Source of the DNA: Mesobacillus sp. AQ2
GTDB lineage: Bacteria; Bacillota; Bacilli; Bacillales; Cytobacillaceae
Assembly: GCF_030122805.1 (NCBI RefSeq)
Contig: NZ_CP126080.1
Span: forward strand, 3,849,501 to 3,913,500
Length of the DNA stretch: 64,000 nucleotides
Direction: 5' to 3'
Both the position numbers and the translations under genes were made by a program. The notes beneath the pieces are model-generated. The model did no database searches and had not been told where the DNA came from. It saw only the letters and a program-made list of their open reading frames with translations. Below, one piece after another: positions 53,778-62,720 of the stretch. Each line of letters opens with the position of its first letter. Position 1 is the stretch's first letter.

Positions 53778-54415
53778 TTCCCCCTGTCTGCTTCTAAAGT
53801 CTCTTTCAGCCTATCTGCTGCCTCATTTACCAGTGTAAAATCCATTACATCCACTAGTGCGCCTTGACGGTCCAATAAATAAAACGCAGAATTATGAGCG
53901 AAGTTCCCATTTCCATCCGGAATCACAATGACGCCAAACTTCTTCAGCAAGGTATCCAACTGTTCCTGGTCAGGGATTCTGGCCATTCTCCATGTCTCTC
54001 CATCACTTCCGAATAAATCCTTATACTTGTTCAACGTAGCCGGATCATCTTTGCCCGGGTCAAAGCTGATGCTTAAAAAGATGATATCCTTGCCTATATA
54101 TTCACTGGGAAGCAGTTCGTACACCTGCGACATATTTTCTTCTAGCTTAATGCATATCGTAGTGCAGCCTGTATAGATAAAAGTGATAAATACATATTTT
54201 CCTTCAAATTCGGAAATAGAATAGGTCCGATCCTCACTATCCTCAAAGGTTACTTGTGGAAACTGGGGCTGTTCTTCAACCAGTTTTGTCACTCTTGCTG
54301 TCTCTGCTGTATAAGCTGTGAATCCGTCTGTTCCTGTATAAAATAAAAGAAGTCCAAACACCAATATAACTATACAAGATACGGCCGTTTGCCGATTTTT
54401 GATCAAATTGATCAC
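53774..54415 (-). CDS. SCO1/SenC-family copper chaperone
   Basis: 213 residues: N-terminal membrane anchor (about 11-30) and a thioredoxin-like domain with the copper ligands Cys-X3-Cys (TGCTTIC) and the later His in FAHNSAFYLLD. SCO proteins load the CuA site of subunit II, which is encoded in the same cluster. A terminator-like hairpin and a repeat element separate it from subunit I, so it may have its own promoter. Confidence 0.88.
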   Translation of the reverse strand: MINLIKNRQTAVSCIVILVFGLLLFYTGTDGFTAYTAETARVTKLVEEQPQFPQVTFEDSEDRTYSISEFEGKYVFITFIYTGCTTICIKLEENMSQVYELLPSEYIGKDIIFLSISFDPGKDDPATLNKYKDLFGSDGETWRMARIPDQEQLDTLLKKFGVIVIPDGNGNFAHNSAFYLLDRQGALVDVMDFTLVNEAADRLKETLEADRGK

Positions 54416-54475
54416 ATCCCATTTTTCAGTGGTGATTCTTATATAGGTCCTGTTTTCACATTACATTCTGACTTG

Positions 54476-54510
54476 AAAGAGATAGTCCTGATTTCAGGAG
54501 CTATCTCTTT
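54476..54510. terminator. Hairpin between subunit I and SCO genes
   Basis: AAAGAGATAG and CTATCTCTTT with an inner CTG...CAG pairing: a strong stem 60 bases before the SCO start. Confidence 0.7.
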
Positions 54511-54551
54511 GTTTACATAACAAGAAAGTAAAAAGTTTTTTGCAATTAGAT

Positions 54552-54797
54552 TAGTGTCCAGCTACAGCGCCTAGCCCCTCGAGTCGTTTTTCTAGCTCCG
54601 GCTCCTAACTCCTCGAGACGCTTCAGTCCTGCCAATGAAGTCAAAGAGCAACTTCACTGTCAGGCCCTCCAGCGCTTGTCGGAGTTGGGCAGTCGCCTCC
54701 GCTTTTCAATTTCAGTCCTGCCAATGAAGTCAAAGAGCGACTTCACTGGCAGGCCCTCCAACGCTTGTCGGGACTGACCAAGGCGCTTTCGCTTTTC
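54552..54797. repeat. GC-rich intergenic repeat element, nested or duplicated
   Basis: Two head sections (CAGCTACAGCGCCTAGCCCC at 54553 on and CTAGCTCCGGCTCCTAAC at 54589 on) are followed by two tails of about 86 bases starting at 54622 and 54711 (period 89). Each tail holds a hairpin with arms CCTGCCAATGAAGT and ACTTCACTGGCAGG. This resembles the folded intergenic repeats common in Bacillus genomes. The order head-head-tail-tail suggests one copy within another. Confidence 0.75.
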
Positions 54798-54800
54798 TTT

Positions 54801-56486
54801 TTACCAAGTCTTAAATGGCGGCGATCCTGGAGGTGCATTCATGATCATGTCTGCGATTGGCAATACATAAGCCATCGAAACAACCAATAGCATGAGCACA
54901 ACCCAGATTCCCCAGCGCTCTGTCCAGTATGGCGTTTTCGACGCTCCTGCTTCCTCTTCGGCAATTGGGAATTCTGTTACTCCCTTTGGTGCGAAAAACA
55001 TGAGGTTGAATACCGCATAAACTTGAAGGATGACGGCAATCAGCAATAAGCTTGCTCCAATCCCCACCGCTGCCATTAGAGGATTCCATCCAAGTTTTTC
55101 TGCAAAGTCCCCATAGGTTGTGAAGGATGTTCTCCTTGGAGAGCCAAATAGCCCGGCAGCATGCATGGAAATCGACATGATCACCATACCTATAGTCCAT
55201 ATGACGGTTTGAATCACTCCCAATCTATTAATGGCAGGTGTCAGCACCCGTTTTGACAGATATGGAACGAGCCAGTAACTGATGCCGAAGAAGGTCATGA
55301 TGACAGACATTCCAAGTGTTAAGTGGAAATGGCCTACCACCCACATTGTATTGTGTATAACCTGGTCCAATTGGTTCGTGCTTTGTGCAATTCCGCCAGC
55401 TCCAGCGGGAATGAATGCTACCATGGCGATAAACGGCGACAGGAATCGTACATCGCCCCATGGCATCTTTTTATACCAGCCAACTAAACCCTTTCCGCCT
55501 TTCGCTCGTGCAGTACGTTCAAAAACCCTGAACATCGCGTATGCGGTCATTAAAGATGGAAATCCGATTGCAAGGCTCATGAACACGTGCATATATTTAA
55601 TCGACTCCGAAATACCGGGGTCAATGATCTGATGGTGGAATCCGCCGGTAATGTTCATAATTACTAACGGAATGACAACCATACGTGTTAAGAGATCATT
55701 CCAACGGTGTCCGCCGATTATTTTTGGTACGATGACATACCATGCAGAGACAGCTGTCAGATACCAAATGTTAACGGCAGTATGGCCAAATGCCCAGAAA
55801 AGTGTACGCGCCAGCAATACGTTTATGCCGTCTGTCCAGCCAAGTGTCCATGGAATGATCATGAACAGGACTTCCACCGCAACAAAAGCTGTTGCGCCGA
55901 CTAACAGGACGAAGACACCTGTTGCAAAGAAGGCGAGGATCGGGAGGTGTTGTCCCTTGTGATTCCTTCTCCAGTTCGCAACCTGTGTAAACGCTCCTAA
56001 TGCTAGCATCCAGATGCCCAAGACAATGAATACCAGGCCAAAGTAAAACATTGGTGATGCGGCCATTGGCGGATAGAAGGTGTACATGACCGAGGCTTCA
56101 TTCTTTAAAATTGGAATGACGACCAAAACAAATCCGAATATCTTCATCCAAAAACCGATCCATGCCATTTTCCTTACTTTAGGCAGCAATCCTCCCAGCG
56201 TGTGAGAGAGTCCGGCATAAAAATACCCAATCGTGAAGAATGCCGATAATACAACGACTAACAAGATTCCATGGGCCGTAAGCACCTGATAATAGTTAAG
56301 CCATGGCGGCAATTGCAGGACACCCGCTCGATTCAGGCCTTGAAGCAAGCCCAGGAAACCGCCAAGCAGCAATGCGATGAACGCAATAGATAAGTATGAT
56401 TTCGAGATTCTTGCATCTTCCTGGCTAATTCCTAATACTTGATTAGTTTTTTGTTTAAATGAAGTTGAGTTTACTGCAGACTGCAT
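54801..56486 (-). CDS. B-family heme-copper subunit I; likely CuA-type NO reductase rather than ba3 oxidase
   Basis: 561 residues, about 13 helices, closely following the ba3-type oxidase subunit I. Metal ligands are all present: His72 and His388 (low-spin heme), His386 (high-spin heme), His235, 284 and 285 (CuB; GHTAVN and GFHHQ). The residue four after His235, where oxidases have the tyrosine cross-linked to CuB's histidine (GHP-V-Y), is Asn239, and the proline after the His is Thr. Of the K-path residues, Tyr250, Ser311 and Thr314 are kept while the last threonine is Ala317. This loss fits NO reductases. Standard annotation would call it b(o/a)3-type oxidase subunit 1 (cbaA). Confidence 0.85.
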   Translation of the reverse strand: MQSAVNSTSFKQKTNQVLGISQEDARISKSYLSIAFIALLLGGFLGLLQGLNRAGVLQLPPWLNYYQVLTAHGILLVVVLSAFFTIGYFYAGLSHTLGGLLPKVRKMAWIGFWMKIFGFVLVVIPILKNEASVMYTFYPPMAASPMFYFGLVFIVLGIWMLALGAFTQVANWRRNHKGQHLPILAFFATGVFVLLVGATAFVAVEVLFMIIPWTLGWTDGINVLLARTLFWAFGHTAVNIWYLTAVSAWYVIVPKIIGGHRWNDLLTRMVVIPLVIMNITGGFHHQIIDPGISESIKYMHVFMSLAIGFPSLMTAYAMFRVFERTARAKGGKGLVGWYKKMPWGDVRFLSPFIAMVAFIPAGAGGIAQSTNQLDQVIHNTMWVVGHFHLTLGMSVIMTFFGISYWLVPYLSKRVLTPAINRLGVIQTVIWTIGMVIMSISMHAAGLFGSPRRTSFTTYGDFAEKLGWNPLMAAVGIGASLLLIAVILQVYAVFNLMFFAPKGVTEFPIAEEEAGASKTPYWTERWGIWVVLMLLVVSMAYVLPIADMIMNAPPGSPPFKTW

Positions 56487-56501
56487 ATTTTTTCCCCCCT
56501 T

Positions 56502-56963
56502 TTATTTAACGATGATTTTCGTGCTCATGGCCTGGTGCCCGGCACCGCAATATTCATTGCATAGCACCAAATATTCACCTGGTTCATCAAACTTCTGAGA
56601 TATTTTTTGGATATGACCCGGCATAACCATTGCGTTTAAATTCGTATTTGCCACCTGGAAACCATGGACAACATCTTTTGACGTTAAAGTGAAATGGACT
56701 GTAGAACCGGCAGGAACTTCGATTTCCATTGGTGTAAAACTAAATACCTGAAGCGTCATGACAACTTCGTACTCGTTTTCACCAATTTGTTTTATTCCCG
56801 GCTCATCAAATGGAGCTGTTTCATCGACCTTTTGCGGATCAATCGTTTCTTTATGGCTTGGCGGCCCCATTCCTAATGCCACTGCCTGGTACCCAGTAAA
56901 AATCATGAATCCCATGATCATTCCAAAACTTAAAAACAGCCAGATTTTTTCATCTAAATGCAT
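56502..56963 (-). CDS. Heme-copper enzyme subunit II with CuA site
   Basis: 153 residues: one N-terminal helix (about 8-30) and a cupredoxin domain facing outside with the full CuA set: His in DVVHGF, and Cys, Glu, Cys, His, Met in LCNEYCGAGHQAM. It accepts electrons from cytochrome c or quinol and hands them to subunit I. The ATG at 56963 has GGGGGAGAG upstream; the longer start at 57026 would overlap the subunit IIa gene and is rejected. First or second gene of the operon IIa-II-I. Confidence 0.92.
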   Translation of the reverse strand: MHLDEKIWLFLSFGMIMGFMIFTGYQAVALGMGPPSHKETIDPQKVDETAPFDEPGIKQIGENEYEVVMTLQVFSFTPMEIEVPAGSTVHFTLTSKDVVHGFQVANTNLNAMVMPGHIQKISQKFDEPGEYLVLCNEYCGAGHQAMSTKIIVK

Positions 56964-56979
56964 TTTTTCTCTCCCCCTT

Positions 56980-57147
56980 CTAGACTCTTGCCATATAAAG
57001 TCCGAATAGAATAAAGTAGGTAGCAAGAATCACTGCTCCCACTACGCCAACCGATATCCAGGTCCCTACCTTTGTTTTCTCGTGATTTGTAACCTCCACG
57101 ATTTCACCCTGAACTTCTTCCTGGCCACTTCTGTCTGTAACTTTCAA
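56980..57147 (-). CDS. Subunit IIa of the ba3-type heme-copper enzyme
   Basis: 55 residues from a TTG start (57147) with GGAGGGG 6 bases upstream. A polar N-terminus (KVTDRSGQEEVQGEI) leads into one hydrophobic helix (WISVGVVGAVILATYFILF, residues 30-48) ending YMARV, the layout of the small cytochrome c oxidase subunit 2A that packs against subunits I and II in B-family enzymes. The stop is 16 bases before the subunit II start. Confidence 0.75.
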   Translation of the reverse strand: MKVTDRSGQEEVQGEIVEVTNHEKTKVGTWISVGVVGAVILATYFILFGLYMARV

Positions 57148-57284
57148 CCAAATCCCCTCCTTTGATTTCTTACCTTCATCTTAATTGCGAATGATTATCA
57201 ATGTAGTGAGTCAAATCACATATCAAACCCCTGGGAGTACTAGAAATTTAACTTTTTTTAGGAGCGGTTCAAATTTACGCAAAT

Positions 57285-57315
57285 AAAAACCCCCGCTGTT
57301 GTGACGAGGGTTTTT
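57285..57315. terminator. Bidirectional terminator upstream of the heme-copper operon
   Basis: AAAAACCCCCG, nine bases, CGAGGGTTTTT. Stands in a gap of nearly 380 bases that otherwise shows nothing clear from 57148 to 57510. Confidence 0.7.
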
Positions 57316-57527
57316 AACAGTAATTTGTCATTTCATGAAAAAACTATAGCTCGATTCACTCCCTTTAATATGCTGGGGCGGGCGAACCTCTTAGAGTAGT
57401 TAAGAATCAGTTTATTTGTTTTCAAAAGAGGGTAAACAATCATCTATCATGAAAGCCTGCCAGGTTTTTTCCTTCATGGGATTTTTAAATTTCCTAACAC
57501 ATCAATATTTCAACAGGAGGATTTCAT

Positions 57528-57686
57528 ATATTTAAGGATATTTTGACATCAGAAGAACATAATTTAGTAAAAGAATTAAAATATAAGGTTATTGATGTGA
57601 CGAATAAAAATGAAAGAGAATCCATTTATGGCGAAATCAATGCCATTTTTGCACAGGCAAAAACTCGCTTTCTATCGAGTATTAGT
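57528..57686 (+). CDS. Small soluble ORF with an ATA or TTG start
   Basis: AGGAGG (57516-57521) is followed by a 52-codon open frame whose first codon at normal distance is ATA (57528), read FKDILTSEEHNLVKELKYK and so on, hydrophilic and helical, ending KNSLSIEY. If the ATA was once ATG, the gene has lost its start; otherwise the TTG at 57543, with AAGGA just before it, could serve. No family recognised. Confidence 0.4.
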
Positions 57687-57720
57687 AATTAGTCTGTATT
57701 AATTTCACCACTGACATGAG

Positions 57721-57746
57721 GCAGGAAAACCAATTGGTTTTCCTGC
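57721..57746. terminator. Bidirectional terminator, perfect palindrome
   Basis: 26-base perfect palindrome with arms GCAGGAAAACCAA and TTGGTTTTCCTGC in the convergent gap between the small ORF and the osmoprotectant transporter gene. Confidence 0.75.
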
Positions 57747-57776
57747 CTCTTGTCTTAACTGATGTTCATGATGTAT

Positions 57777-59294
57777 TTATTCTAATAATCCGGCTTCTCT
57801 TAAATACTTCCGTGCTGTCTCTTCAGCCGACTTCCCTTCTACATTCACCTGATAATTCATTTTCCGCATTTCATCATCGGTGATTTTACCCTCGAGCTTG
57901 TTAAGTGCCTCGACGATTTCGGGATATTTTTCTGCTGTTTCAGCTCTCATGAGAGGGGCTCCCTGATATGGAGGGAATAAGTTTTTATCATCTTCAAGTA
58001 CGACCAGCTTGTAGCGCTGGAGCTCACTGTCGGTGGAGTAGGCATCCACCAGGTTGATTTCCCCGCTTTTTATCGCTCCGTACCTAAGTTTTGGCTCCAT
58101 AGTGGTCAAGCTTGGCAGATTCAGATTATAAAGCTTCTGGATTCCTTTGTAGCCATCTTCCCGATCTGAAAACTCAAGCGTGAAGCCAGCTTTTAATGAT
58201 GTTTCAATCGATTTCAAGTCAGATATGGTTTTCAAGTCCTTTTCCTTTGCCAATTGTTCCGGAACGGCTAAAGCATAGGTGTTGTTGTAATCCATCGGCC
58301 GAAGCATATCCATGTCGAACTCTTTTTTCATCCCTTCTTTTGCCTGCTGATATACTTCTTGGCGGCTTGTACTCTCGGCTGTTTCTTTTAAAAATTCCGA
58401 GATGGCCGTGCCGGTAAATTCCGGATAAATATCAATATCTCCATTTTTCAATGCGGTGAAAACAAAAGATGTTTTTCCCAGTCCCGGCTTCAGCTGTACC
58501 GAATGGTCCGTTTCTTCTTCGATCAGGAGCTTGTACATATTGATCAGAATTTCCGGTTCCGATCCCAGCTTTCCGGCGATGACAAGTTCGTCTTCATTTT
58601 TCCCGCCGAGGAATGGCATGGCCATCATGAGGATTACGGCTAATGAAATGGCCCCAATTGTTACAAGTGATTTTTTAAAAGAAACCGTTTCAAACCTTCT
58701 AAGCACGAGGTCGAACAGGATCGCAAGAAGGGCAGCGGGTATGGCCCCAAGAACGATTAATGCCGTGTTATTACGATCGATTCCGAGGAGGATCAGGTCA
58801 CCTAGCCCACCGGCTCCAATCAGGGCTGCAATCGTTGCTGTTCCAACGATCAAGACCATCGCTGTCCGGATTCCAGCCATAATGACCGGCATCGCCAATG
58901 GAAGTTCCACTTTCATCAAACGCCGCTTGCTGTTCATTCCCATGGCCCGGGCAGCTTCAATTAACGCGGGATCTACCTCATTGATTCCTGTATATGTATT
59001 CCTTAAAATCGGAAGAAGTGCATACGCCACTAGGGCAATGATTGCCGGGACTTTGCCAATTCCGAACAGAGGAATCAACAGTCCGAGCAATGCAAGTGAA
59101 GGAATTGTTTGCAGCACCGCAGTTACTCCTATGATTCCTTCTGATATCCGCTTCCTTCTTGTCAGGAAAATACCGAGCGGAATGGCGATTAACACTGCGA
59201 AGAATAGCGCAATGAAAGAAATCTGGATATGTTCGAGCAGGGCACTTAAAAGTTCATCTTTTCTTTCTGCAAAAGTGGAAGTCCAGCCGTTCAT
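57777..59294 (-). CDS. Osmoprotectant ABC transporter: permease fused to substrate-binding domain
   Basis: 505 residues. Residues 1-215 form a BPD permease with about six helices and the EAA-type loop (EAARAMGMNSKRRLMKVELP); residues 230-505 form a glycine-betaine/choline-type binding domain (VIAGKLGSEPEILINMYKLL, GDIDIYPEFTGTAISEFL) tethered outside the membrane. Equivalent to OpuBB/OpuCB plus OpuBC/OpuCC in one chain. Works with the ATPase encoded just upstream (4-base overlap) to import quaternary ammonium compounds under osmotic stress. Confidence 0.9.
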   Translation of the reverse strand: MNGWTSTFAERKDELLSALLEHIQISFIALFFAVLIAIPLGIFLTRRKRISEGIIGVTAVLQTIPSLALLGLLIPLFGIGKVPAIIALVAYALLPILRNTYTGINEVDPALIEAARAMGMNSKRRLMKVELPLAMPVIMAGIRTAMVLIVGTATIAALIGAGGLGDLILLGIDRNNTALIVLGAIPAALLAILFDLVLRRFETVSFKKSLVTIGAISLAVILMMAMPFLGGKNEDELVIAGKLGSEPEILINMYKLLIEEETDHSVQLKPGLGKTSFVFTALKNGDIDIYPEFTGTAISEFLKETAESTSRQEVYQQAKEGMKKEFDMDMLRPMDYNNTYALAVPEQLAKEKDLKTISDLKSIETSLKAGFTLEFSDREDGYKGIQKLYNLNLPSLTTMEPKLRYGAIKSGEINLVDAYSTDSELQRYKLVVLEDDKNLFPPYQGAPLMRAETAEKYPEIVEALNKLEGKITDDEMRKMNYQVNVEGKSAEETARKYLREAGLLE

Positions 59295-60238
59295 TTCATC
59301 GCCTCCATTCGGCCAGATAAAATCTGGATCATCCCCTGTCGGTCAATGGTACCGATTTTTTCATCACCATCAACAACCGCTAGCTGTTCATGCTCACTCA
59401 ATAACACGAGGATTCCATTGATCGACACCTTGCGGGAAATGACAGGAAGGTGCTCCATCTCCATAGGATTCGCAGGATGAACAGCTTCAATGATATCCAC
59501 CATTTTCCCCTTAGATTGGTCAATCCCGACAAACTCACGGACAAAGTCATTCGCAGGCTGTTGCAGCAGTTCTTCCGGGGATCCTGTCTGGACAACTTCC
59601 CCATTCCTCATCAGGCAAATCCGGTCACCAAGCTTCAATGCCTCGCTCATATCATGGGTCACGAATACGATCGTTTTCTTTATGTTGTTTTGCAATTGAA
59701 TCAGGTCATCCTGAAGTTTTTCCCTGCTCAATGGGTCCAATGCGCTGAATGGCTCGTCCATTAAAATGATCGGCGGATTGGCAGCAAGCGCCCGGGCTAC
59801 GCCAATCCTTTGCTGCTGCCCTCCGGATAGTTCATGGGGCAGCCTTTTACGATAGGTTTTCGGGTCAAGTCCAACCATATCCAACAATTCATCGATCCGG
59901 TGACTGATTTTATTCTGATCCCATTTCTTCATCTCTGGGACGACCGCTATATTTTCTTCGATCGTCATATGCGGAAACAAGGCAATCTGCTGAAGCACAT
60001 ACCCAATATCCCAGCGAAGCTCGTGAATATCATAGTCACTGATCATCTTATCCTTGATCCTTATGTAGCCGGCCGTAAGCGGAATCAGCCGATTGATCAT
60101 TTTTAAAGTCGTCGTCTTACCGGAGCCGCTCGGACCGATCAGGACAAGCAATTCCCCTTCGTTAATATGTAAATTAAAATTCTTCACCGCATAGGTTCCA
60201 TCGTCATATTTCTTTGCGACATTTTCAAAGCTGATCAC
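59291..60238 (-). CDS. Osmoprotectant ABC transporter ATPase (OpuBA/OpuCA-like)
   Basis: 315 residues: Walker A GPSGSGKTT, Q-loop, signature LSGGQQQRIGVARAL, Walker B IILMDEPFSALD and the H-loop VTHDMSEA. A C-terminal tail (about 245-310) resembles a single CBS-like module that in this family senses ionic strength. Energises the fused permease/binding protein downstream. AGTGTTAACACT, a 12-base palindrome at 60277-60288, lies in its upstream region. Confidence 0.92.
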   Translation of the reverse strand: MISFENVAKKYDDGTYAVKNFNLHINEGELLVLIGPSGSGKTTTLKMINRLIPLTAGYIRIKDKMISDYDIHELRWDIGYVLQQIALFPHMTIEENIAVVPEMKKWDQNKISHRIDELLDMVGLDPKTYRKRLPHELSGGQQQRIGVARALAANPPIILMDEPFSALDPLSREKLQDDLIQLQNNIKKTIVFVTHDMSEALKLGDRICLMRNGEVVQTGSPEELLQQPANDFVREFVGIDQSKGKMVDIIEAVHPANPMEMEHLPVISRKVSINGILVLLSEHEQLAVVDGDEKIGTIDRQGMIQILSGRMEAMK

Positions 60239-60423
60239 TTTTTCACCCCTAAGTTTTCTTGTCTAATTTTACTATTAGTGTTAACACTTTCATCAGTTCT
60301 TATTTTTCGTTACAGGCAGAGCCGGATATTGCTAATTAAATACTACCAAAACCTATGTCTTTTGGTAAAAGAAAGCTAATCTACCTTTACCCTGATACCA
60401 AGAAATTTATTCCGGCAAAAAAT

Positions 60424-60454
60424 AAAGCTGCAAAACCAATTGGCTTTACAGCTT
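60424..60454 (-). terminator. Terminator of the aldo/keto reductase genes
   Basis: On the minus strand AAGCTG-AAAGCCA...TGGTTTTGCAGCTT then TATTTTTTG, 11 bases after the stop at 60465. Confidence 0.75.
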
Positions 60455-60464
60455 GTTCAGGTAA

Positions 60465-61454
60465 CTATTTAAGAATATCATCAATCATGTTCAATTCTGC
60501 CTCACTGAAATCCAGACGGTTCAGGGCGGCGACATTTTCTTCAATCTGGCTTACTTTGCTTGCGCCTATAAGGGCTGAGGTGATTTTCTGTTCCCTAAGA
60601 ACCCAGGCCAGTGCCATCTGGGCAAGTGACTGGCCCCGTTCCTGTGCAATTTCATTTAGTTTTCTAACCCTGGCAAGAACTTCTTCAGATACATCACCTT
60701 CATTGAGGAAACTGTTTGGCTTCAGGGCTCTGGAATCTTCGGGGATTCCGTTTAAGTATCTATTGGTCAGCAACCCTTGGGCAAGTGGAACAAACGCAAT
60801 CGATCCGACTCCTTCTTCCTTCAGCAAATCTGTCAGTCCATCTTCTACCCATCGGTTGAACATTGAATAAGCAGGCTGATGGATCAACAACGGTGTTCCC
60901 AGTTCTTTTAGAATCGCGACAGCCTGTTTTGTTTCCTCTACTCCATAATTGGACAAACCAACATAAAGAGCCTTCCCCTGCCTGACGACATGATCAAGTG
61001 CCATCATCGTTTCCTCTAGAGGAGTTTCCGGATCCGGCCTGTGATGATAAAAGATATCGACATAATCGAGTTCCATCCTTTTTAGACTCTGGTCGAGGCT
61101 GGTTACCAGGTATTTTCTTGAACCCCAATCACCATAGGGCCCCTGCCACATGCCGTAGCCAGCTTTGGTCGAAATCACCATTTCATCACGGTATCCTGAA
61201 AAATCCTTGCGGAGGATGCTGCCGAAGTTTTCTTCTGCTGATCCCGGGGGCGGTCCATAGTTATTCGCAAGATCGAAATGGGTAATACCCAGATCAAAAG
61301 CCCGCCTGATTAACGAACGCCCATTTTCAAAAGTATCCTGGCCGCCGAAATTATGCCATAGCCCTAGTGAAATGGCTGGCAATTTAAGCCCTGATTTACC
61401 GCATCTGTTATAAGTCATCGTTTCATAGCGACTGCTGTCTGGTTGATATGCCAT
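60465..61454 (-). CDS. Aldo/keto reductase, YghZ-like
   Basis: 329-residue NADPH-dependent reductase with the TIM-barrel AKR pattern: HFDLANNYGPPPGSAEENFG with catalytic Asp and Tyr, the Lys in ISTKAGYGMWQGPYGDWGSRK (cut here into its parts ISTKAGY and GPYGDWGS), and the His in YHHRPDP. The GPYGDWGS region and length place it with YghZ, the L-glyceraldehyde 3-phosphate reductase of E. coli. The ATG at 61454 follows GGAGG by 8 bases. Follows another AKR gene by 32 bases. Confidence 0.88.
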   Translation of the reverse strand: MAYQPDSSRYETMTYNRCGKSGLKLPAISLGLWHNFGGQDTFENGRSLIRRAFDLGITHFDLANNYGPPPGSAEENFGSILRKDFSGYRDEMVISTKAGYGMWQGPYGDWGSRKYLVTSLDQSLKRMELDYVDIFYHHRPDPETPLEETMMALDHVVRQGKALYVGLSNYGVEETKQAVAILKELGTPLLIHQPAYSMFNRWVEDGLTDLLKEEGVGSIAFVPLAQGLLTNRYLNGIPEDSRALKPNSFLNEGDVSEEVLARVRKLNEIAQERGQSLAQMALAWVLREQKITSALIGASKVSQIEENVAALNRLDFSEAELNMIDDILK

Positions 61455-61485
61455 AATTTTAACCTCCAAATATTCCTAATCATTT

Positions 61486-62421
61486 CTACCATCCCAATGG
61501 ATTGGCTTGCAGCGTCTTTTCCCATAATACTTCTAGGTTTTCTACTTTTTCCGTTGAAATCCTTTTATCTGACGCAGATAAATTCTCAATCAGCTGTTCA
61601 AGTTTCTTGTTTCCAGGTATTACGGTAGACACCTCCTGATAATCAAGTATAAACCTTAAGGCCAACTGGACCAGCGATTCCCCTGGTTCGAGCATTTCCT
61701 TGAGGACAGGCAGCAGCTCGGCTCTTTTCCTGAGTTGATTCTGATCCCAACGGCTCCTGATATCTGTAAAAACACTATTTTCATCATACTTGCCTGATAG
61801 CCACCCAGAATCAAGCGGAACTTTAACAATCAGTCCCACATTCTTCTCTGCAGCCATAGTGAAGGCGCTTCTAGGCTCCTGATGAAAAATATTGAACATC
61901 ACTTCGATGATCTGACTGCCAGTAGACTTCATGAGCTCCTCCATTTCATACCCGGAATCGACTGAAGCTCCGTATGCCCGAATCTTCCCTTGCTGCTTGA
62001 GGGATTCCAATATGTAAAAGTGATCGCTTTTTCCGGTCAGGATTTCAAGCGGGGGATTATGCAATAAAATCGAATCCAGGTAATCCGTTTTAAGCCGCTG
62101 CAAACTACCTTCAACCGAACTGCGGATCTTCTGCGAATCAAAATCAAGGGTGTTATCTGGATGATGGCCAAATTTGCTGTTAATCACTGCCTCGCTCCTT
62201 CTTCCGGAAAGAGCCTCTCCAAGCAATGACTCACTTTTGCCACCTCCATAATTAGGAGCAGTATCAAAGAAATTGCAGCCCCGGTCAAGTGCTTCATGCA
62301 CCAGCATGATTGCCTGATTGTCATCCATGCCTTCCCAGTCCCTTGCATTGCCGAGCTGCCAGCCACCGAAACCAACTTCCGACACTTTTATCCCTGTACT
62401 TCCAAGCTGTCTGTAATTCAT
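61486..62421 (-). CDS. Aldo/keto reductase
   Basis: 311 residues. AKR barrel motifs: FFDTAPNYGGGKSESLLGEAL with active-site Asp and Tyr, NSKFGH with the Lys, and SILLHNPP with the His. Less than half identical by eye to the neighbouring reductase, so not a recent duplicate. Ends 32 bases before that gene, likely in one operon. GGAGGAGGAAG lies directly upstream of the ATG. Substrate unknown. Confidence 0.87.
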   Translation of the reverse strand: MNYRQLGSTGIKVSEVGFGGWQLGNARDWEGMDDNQAIMLVHEALDRGCNFFDTAPNYGGGKSESLLGEALSGRRSEAVINSKFGHHPDNTLDFDSQKIRSSVEGSLQRLKTDYLDSILLHNPPLEILTGKSDHFYILESLKQQGKIRAYGASVDSGYEMEELMKSTGSQIIEVMFNIFHQEPRSAFTMAAEKNVGLIVKVPLDSGWLSGKYDENSVFTDIRSRWDQNQLRKRAELLPVLKEMLEPGESLVQLALRFILDYQEVSTVIPGNKKLEQLIENLSASDKRISTEKVENLEVLWEKTLQANPLGW

Positions 62422-62682
62422 CTTCCTCCTCCTCTACTGTCATGCTGGCTGTTCGTTTGCATCAATCAGTACCTTCTTTTCCCATACTCTGCTTTTCCAC
62501 CTTATGTACATGATGATTCCCCTGAACCATTCATCAATGATAAAGGCGATCTAATAAGCCAATCTGTTTAGGCAGACTGTTTTTCTGTAAAGTCATCTTG
62601 CATTTCCACCTTTAAAAGTTTCCTCTGATAAAATTACTCTGGCCACGCTTCTTCAATATTCCTTTTCCTGAATTTGAAGGAA

Positions 62683-62715
62683 AAGAGGCAGAAAAGCCTT
62701 GCTGTTCTGCCTCTT
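62683..62715. terminator. Terminator downstream of the carbohydrate-binding protein gene
   Basis: AAGAGGCAGAA and TTCTGCCTCTT, an 11-bp perfect stem with an 11-base loop, between the AT-rich tandem repeats and the reductase operon. Confidence 0.75.
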
Positions 62716-62720
62716 GATTT

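Noticed and set aside
58456..59421. 321-codon plus-strand frame opposite the osmoprotectant transporter
   Set aside because: Shadow of a clearly coding minus-strand gene; low-complexity Ser/Arg/Ile-rich translation.
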